Both the position numbers and the translations under genes were made by a program. Source: Enterococcus_D entomosocium (GTDB lineage: Bacteria > Bacillota > Bacilli > Lactobacillales > Enterococcaceae). From it: a stretch of 64,000 bases of DNA. Position 1 is the first letter of the stretch; every line of letters starts with the position of its first letter. The stretch lies in NCBI RefSeq assembly GCF_030441895.1, contig NZ_JARJAS010000005.1. One strand, written 5' to 3'. Shown here piece after piece: positions 60,131 through 64,000 of the stretch. The notes under the pieces are model-generated. The model was not told where the DNA came from and did no database searches. It saw only the letters and a list, made by a program, of their open reading frames with translations.

Positions 60131-61443
60131 AAAAAATCTCCTTGAAATGCCAGAGGCTGACGATTCTCAAATGACTGTGTGACGGTGATTTCCTGGCTAT
60201 TCTCGATATGGAACGCTTCAGTTACGCCTTCCAAATTGATACGATCAAACTGAATATTCCGTCCACAGCCAATATAAAAACCTTGTTTTGTCATCTCTTC
60301 GATACCTGTCATCATTGCAGGCTTTCCTGGAATTGGGTGCTCAGCCATAGAGACGGCAATATCTTGGAAAGTGATATCTGAAATAAATTGTTCAGCCAAG
60401 CCATAAACAAACCCAGCGGCCGCATGGACATTCCGAGCCGAGATATTTGCAAAATGAATTCTCCGGAAATGAGGGGTTTCCTCGGTGATCGGGTACGGAT
60501 TTTTATCCCAAACATACTTTTCTTTGCCTTTCGGTCCACAGAAATAGTAAAGATTTAAAGTGAATGGACAGATGACATTATCCATCACAATGTTATTCAC
60601 TCGAATATCTTCGATCGTTCCGCCACGTCCACGACGTGATTTCAAACGAATCCCACGATCGGTATCTTGAAAAATACAATTACTAATAGTGACATTACGA
60701 ATATCGCCGCTCATCTCACTCCCTAGAACGACGGCCCCATGCCCATGAAGCATATGGCAATTTACGATCGTGATATTCTCACAAGCGACCCGTTCTTTAG
60801 TGTCCTCCGTTCCTGATTTGATGGCGATGCAATCATCGCCAACATCGATATGACAGTTACTGATGCGGACATTTTTACAAGATTCAGGATCGATCCCATC
60901 CGTATTTGGCGAATCCGCTGGATTTTTGATGCGAAGATTATCGATCGTTAGATTTTGACAAAGAATCGGATTGACGGTCCAACTGGGTGAATCGACAAGA
61001 CGGATATCTTTCAACGTAATTTGCTGGCAAGAGTCAAAACTGATTAATTTTGGTCGTGGATAAGCAAGCTGTTCACGATTTTCCCGAAAGGTCTTCCACC
61101 ATCTTTGCCCTTGCCCATCAAGCATTCCTAGTCCTGTGACAGCGATATTTTCCGCATTCTCGGCATATAAACAAGAGGCATAAACTTCCCGTTTGACCCC
61201 TTCCCAGCGAGACAAAACGACGGGATAGTCTTTGGGATCATCAGAAAATACTAAGGTCGCCCCCAATAGTAGGTGCAGTTCAATGTTACTTTTTAAAAAG
61301 AGCGCACCCGTCGGATAGCGTCCTGCTGAAAAAGTGATTCTGCCTCCTCCTTGTTGATGCAATTCATCAATTTTTTCTTGAATCGCTTCTGTCAACAGAC
61401 CTTCTTTTCCTTGTAAATCAGCTGTAGTCAATTGGATATTCAT
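60127..61443 (-). CDS. GH28 polygalacturonase-type hydrolase (438 aa)
   Basis: A beta-helix enzyme with the four GH28 motifs in order: NTDGIDPESC, GDDCIAIKSG, GHGAVVLGSEMSG and GIRLKSRRGRGG. The lack of a signal peptide and the N-terminal extension resemble intracellular exo-acting GH28 enzymes that cut galacturonic acid from the ends of oligosaccharides. ATGA overlaps join it to GH105 and to the esterase. Confidence 0.92.
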   Translation of the reverse strand: MNIQLTTADLQGKEGLLTEAIQEKIDELHQQGGGRITFSAGRYPTGALFLKSNIELHLLLGATLVFSDDPKDYPVVLSRWEGVKREVYASCLYAENAENIAVTGLGMLDGQGQRWWKTFRENREQLAYPRPKLISFDSCQQITLKDIRLVDSPSWTVNPILCQNLTIDNLRIKNPADSPNTDGIDPESCKNVRISNCHIDVGDDCIAIKSGTEDTKERVACENITIVNCHMLHGHGAVVLGSEMSGDIRNVTISNCIFQDTDRGIRLKSRRGRGGTIEDIRVNNIVMDNVICPFTLNLYYFCGPKGKEKYVWDKNPYPITEETPHFRRIHFANISARNVHAAAGFVYGLAEQFISDITFQDIAVSMAEHPIPGKPAMMTGIEEMTKQGFYIGCGRNIQFDRINLEGVTEAFHIENSQEITVTQSFENRQPLAFQGDFL

Positions 61444-62561
61444 TTCTTGCTTCCTTCCTCCGTTAATGGTTGCAGCAGTAAACTCGCTTGTAAAAAGGCA
61501 CCGTATCCTTTGAAATCATTCGTGATAACGGGTTCACTGATATAGTAAACATACGTACCATCCCGATTATCTGGTCCACCAAGACCAGCAACTTCACAGT
61601 TTCTGATCAGATTCAACCAGCCTTCTTTTGTTAAAAAGACAAACTCATCCAACAATCCTTGATAGGTCTCTTGGGCAAACACTTGCCATTTTTGATCGAT
61701 GATCCCTGCTTTGACCGCTTTTGCTGTTGCGTAACAAATCATTGAAGAAGCGGATGCTTCTAAATAATTCCCACGCTCCCTGCCTTTATCTAAGACTTGA
61801 TACCACACTTTTTTCTGGGGATCTCTTACTTTAGCAAGAGCTTCTAGACAGGAGACAAACATTTTTTCTAATGGATTCTTCTGCTCTGATTCCCCTAATA
61901 GCACCATCGTATCGGCGAGAGCCATCATGAACCATCCCATTGACCGTCCCCAGAAATTTTTTGAACAACCGGTCTTGGGATCTGCCCACGGCTGGACTTT
62001 TTGTTCATCCCACGCGTGATACAAAAGACCCGTTTTTGGATCTAGGGTATGCGTAAAGCATAAGGTGAATTGCTTGATTACATCTGCCAATGCTTCTTCT
62101 TTATCAAATGTCAGTGCGTATTCTGTCAAAAATGGGGCCCCCATATATAAGCCATCTAACCACATTTGATACGGATAGATTTTTTTATGCCAGAACCCGC
62201 CTTCGCTCGTTCTTGGCATCTGCTGTAATTGTTGATACAGCGTGTCCAAGGCGATCTTGTATTTTGACGCTCCTGTTTCTTTGTATAGCAAGAATAAACA
62301 TTTGCCATTATTGATGTAATCGATATTCATCGCATCCATCTGATAGTTTTTGATACGACCGTCTTCGTCAATATAAACATCCATCGTGTTTTGGATATAG
62401 TCCAAATAGCGTTTGTCACCAGTCTGTTCATAGGCTTCTTTCACGCCTTGCAAAACGACCCCGATGTCATAGGACCATTTTCCGTGATAAATTTTTTCTT
62501 TGCATAAGTAGTCATAGCGCTCAAATAATGTGTTCAAAGCAATTTCCGAATAGTTCTTCAT
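61440..62561 (-). CDS. GH105 unsaturated rhamnogalacturonyl/galacturonyl hydrolase (373 aa)
   Basis: An (alpha/alpha)6 barrel of the YteR/YesR type. The catalytic Asp is in YQMWLDGLYMGAPFL, and NFWGRSMGWFMMALAD and YLEASASSMICYATAKAV are typical. It removes the unsaturated uronic acid left by lyases from imported oligosaccharides. It is the first gene after a 166-base gap following the DUF624 gene, and GGAAG lies just ahead of its ATG. Confidence 0.93.
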   Translation of the reverse strand: MKNYSEIALNTLFERYDYLCKEKIYHGKWSYDIGVVLQGVKEAYEQTGDKRYLDYIQNTMDVYIDEDGRIKNYQMDAMNIDYINNGKCLFLLYKETGASKYKIALDTLYQQLQQMPRTSEGGFWHKKIYPYQMWLDGLYMGAPFLTEYALTFDKEEALADVIKQFTLCFTHTLDPKTGLLYHAWDEQKVQPWADPKTGCSKNFWGRSMGWFMMALADTMVLLGESEQKNPLEKMFVSCLEALAKVRDPQKKVWYQVLDKGRERGNYLEASASSMICYATAKAVKAGIIDQKWQVFAQETYQGLLDEFVFLTKEGWLNLIRNCEVAGLGGPDNRDGTYVYYISEPVITNDFKGYGAFLQASLLLQPLTEEGSKK

Positions 62562-62727
62562 GTACGATACTTCCTTTTATTGTAGTCTCCTCAATTCATA
62601 GAGCTGTTTCAATGAATCCGTTTTACTGGCTGTATTTCATGAGGGTTCAGCTTGTTCTGCTATTTTTCAGGTGTTTTCTAGTGACCGTTTTGTTCACGGA
62701 CCAGTAAAAGTCTTTGAGCCGTTTTCT
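62562..62727 (-). other. Gap between the DUF624 and GH105 genes
   Basis: No gene and no clear terminator. TTTTACTGG and CCAGTAAAA form a 9-bp inverted repeat about 80 bases apart on the minus strand, which might be an RNA-processing or stability element that sets enzyme levels apart from transporter levels. No -35/-10 pair of good quality is seen. Confidence 0.4.
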
Positions 62728-63405
62728 TTAGATAATGACCTCATCTCCTTTACTGGCAACGGTTTGCTCCGTAGTCGATGCCGTTTTTGAAACCACCTTA
62801 TCTGTTTCAATTGGGTGGATATCTTGAAGAATTTTTTTACCAGCAAGGGCAAAAACACCACCAACTAAGCTGCTCCCCATCAAAATGAGGCCGATCAAGA
62901 AATAGCTGCCAAGAACTAAATAGCCAACGATCAAAATCGACCAACTAATGATCGAATAATGCAGATAGCCTAAACCTAACAACGCACTCCCTCGCAGGAT
63001 CTCAAACACGGTCACAAAGTTAGTGGCTGCCATGACGGTATACACGTGCATGAATAGAAAGAGAAACGCAATCAAAAAGAGGACATTGGCTACTTGGATA
63101 AACCATGGAAATGGCGCAAATATATTGGTGATCACGATTGCTGCGATGATCAGAAACAACCAACTGATCAGCACCGATTGTCGGAACCGTTCTTTACTAT
63201 AGTAGAAAAAACTTTTGATCAAAGGCGGTCGTTCGTGAAGACGAAGCCAGCGATCATAATATTTCATCATGGCATACGAGGCTGGTCCGATTCCCAAAAA
63301 GATTCCCCCCAGAAGTGTCACACTTAGCCAAAGAAAATGAAGGGCGATCAGGGTCAAAAACGCGGTTAGCCCATCGTTGATTTTCGTGATTTTCTCAATC
63401 GTCAT
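62728..63405 (-). CDS. DUF624 membrane protein (YesL-like, 225 aa)
   Basis: Five or six membrane spans with the DUF624 start NDGLTAFLTLIALHFLWLSVTLLGGIFLGIGPASYAMMKYYDRW. Such proteins regularly accompany pectin and rhamnogalacturonan importers (YesL, YteU in Bacillus) with an unknown auxiliary role. It is 15 bases downstream of the permease gene, in the same operon. Confidence 0.88.
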   Translation of the reverse strand: MTIEKITKINDGLTAFLTLIALHFLWLSVTLLGGIFLGIGPASYAMMKYYDRWLRLHERPPLIKSFFYYSKERFRQSVLISWLFLIIAAIVITNIFAPFPWFIQVANVLFLIAFLFLFMHVYTVMAATNFVTVFEILRGSALLGLGYLHYSIISWSILIVGYLVLGSYFLIGLILMGSSLVGGVFALAGKKILQDIHPIETDKVVSKTASTTEQTVASKGDEVII

Positions 63406-63420
63406 ATGATCCCCTCTTTC

Positions 63421-64000
63421 TTAATAGATACCATCTTCCCCAATTTTTTTCGCCAAACGATTCGCAAAAACAACGAGGATCAAACCTACAAGACCTTTAA
63501 ACAGCCCAACAGCTGTCGAGTAACTCAATTGACCATTTTGAATCCCGGCGGTATAGACAAAGGTATCAAAGATTTGGGCAACCTCACGGTTCATTGAGTT
63601 CATTAATAGGAACATATGCTCAAAGCCCATATCTAAGATCGAACCGATTTTTAAAATCATTAAGGTCACAATCGTCGGACGAATACACGGCAACGTGATG
63701 TGCCACATTTTACGTAGTTTGCCAGCCCCATCCATATCCGCAGCTTCATAAAGCTGTTCATCAACATTGGTAATAGCGGCTAGATAGACGATCGTCCCCC
63801 AACCGGCACCTTTCCAAAGATCTTGGAAAATGTACATTGGACGTAGCCAAGTACGGCTAGTTAAGAATGGGATACGTTCCCCACCAAGACTTTCGATCAT
63901 GTTATTGATCACACCGCCTTCAGTCGTCAACAGGACGTAGAAGATTGAAACTACGATCACCCACGACATAAAATGAGGCAAATAAATAATCGTCTGGATA
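63421..64000 (-). CDS. Carbohydrate ABC permease, LplB/YteP-like (partial)
   Basis: The frame is open to the window edge, so the start is missing; at least 193 C-terminal residues are visible. The EAA loop reads EQLYEAADMDGAGKLRKMWHITLPCIRP, and YLPHFMSWVIV and RTWLRPMYIFQDLWKGAGWGTIVYLAAI match the LplB/YteP branch of inner-membrane permeases for complex oligosaccharides. With the solute-binding lipoprotein and a second permease, expected outside the window, it should form the importer for the pectin fragments degraded by the operon. Confidence 0.9.
   Translation of the reverse strand, partial: IQTIIYLPHFMSWVIVVSIFYVLLTTEGGVINNMIESLGGERIPFLTSRTWLRPMYIFQDLWKGAGWGTIVYLAAITNVDEQLYEAADMDGAGKLRKMWHITLPCIRPTIVTLMILKIGSILDMGFEHMFLLMNSMNREVAQIFDTFVYTAGIQNGQLSYSTAVGLFKGLVGLILVVFANRLAKKIGEDGIY

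Noticed and set aside
1..64000. CRISPR array, rRNA genes or intact insertion sequences
   Set aside because: No regularly spaced repeats, no rRNA sequence and no complete transposase gene could be seen on either strand.

Overview
The window looks like a chromosomal segment of a low-GC Gram-positive coccus, most probably an Enterococcus. The main evidence is a full-length low-affinity class B penicillin-binding protein close in layout and motifs to enterococcal PBP5, lactococcal-type PurBox promoters, Firmicute riboswitches (M-box, guanine) and AGGAGG-type ribosome sites. The species cannot be fixed from the sequence. The pectin genes would suit a plant- or gut-associated lineage.

Region 1 (1-about 5250) is the right end of an integrated mobile element. 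It holds partial and small phage-like genes, a two-domain sliding-clamp-like protein, a small secreted protein, an HTH protein, a 1 kb non-coding stretch with a 58-nt perfectly alternating pyrimidine-purine tract, an HTH protein of the phage phBC6A51 type, a lipoprotein and a tyrosine recombinase. The recombinase lies directly downstream of a complete M-box (Mg2+) riboswitch with its own strong promoter. The riboswitch terminator overlaps the recombinase ribosome site. This is the most interesting arrangement in the window: it suggests a recombinase wired to Mg2+ starvation, probably by insertion between the leader and its normal Mg2+ transporter gene.

Region 2 (5.8-31 kb) is core metabolism. 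mnaA, guaC and an aldo/keto reductase come first. The operon purC-S-Q-L-F-M-N-H-D and a second operon purE-K-B together encode the whole route from PRPP to IMP, plus adenylosuccinate lyase. Both promoters carry a PurBox about 75 bp upstream of the predicted start. xpt-pbuX lies behind a guanine riboswitch. A DUF1054 gene and a PBP5-like gene sit between the two pur operons. A four-gene unit with a GH73 glucosaminidase and a VanY-type carboxypeptidase follows, then a Gfo/Idh/MocA oxidoreductase.

Region 3 (32-35 kb) is a small acquired island. A TetR regulator and an alpha/beta hydrolase with two clear operators lie next to a decayed serine recombinase.

Region 4 (35-53.7 kb) contains paired aromatic-acid-exporter-like proteins, a MacB/FtsX-type ABC exporter with a long coiled coil, an SDR, nagA under an HTH-TPR regulator, an alanine-type aminotransferase, an ABC-2 exporter, tRNA-Leu(GAG), two paralogous Ltp-like lipoproteins and a VOC dioxygenase-like protein.

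Region 5 (53.8-64 kb) is a pectin/rhamnogalacturonan oligosaccharide cluster: ABC permease (cut by the window edge), DUF624 protein, GH105, GH28, acetyl-esterase-like hydrolase, CE8 pectin methylesterase, small membrane protein, GH43, solute-binding lipoprotein and a xylose-isomerase-like TIM barrel. The enzymes lack signal peptides and most are translationally coupled, so the substrate is probably imported as decorated oligosaccharides and dismantled in the cytoplasm.
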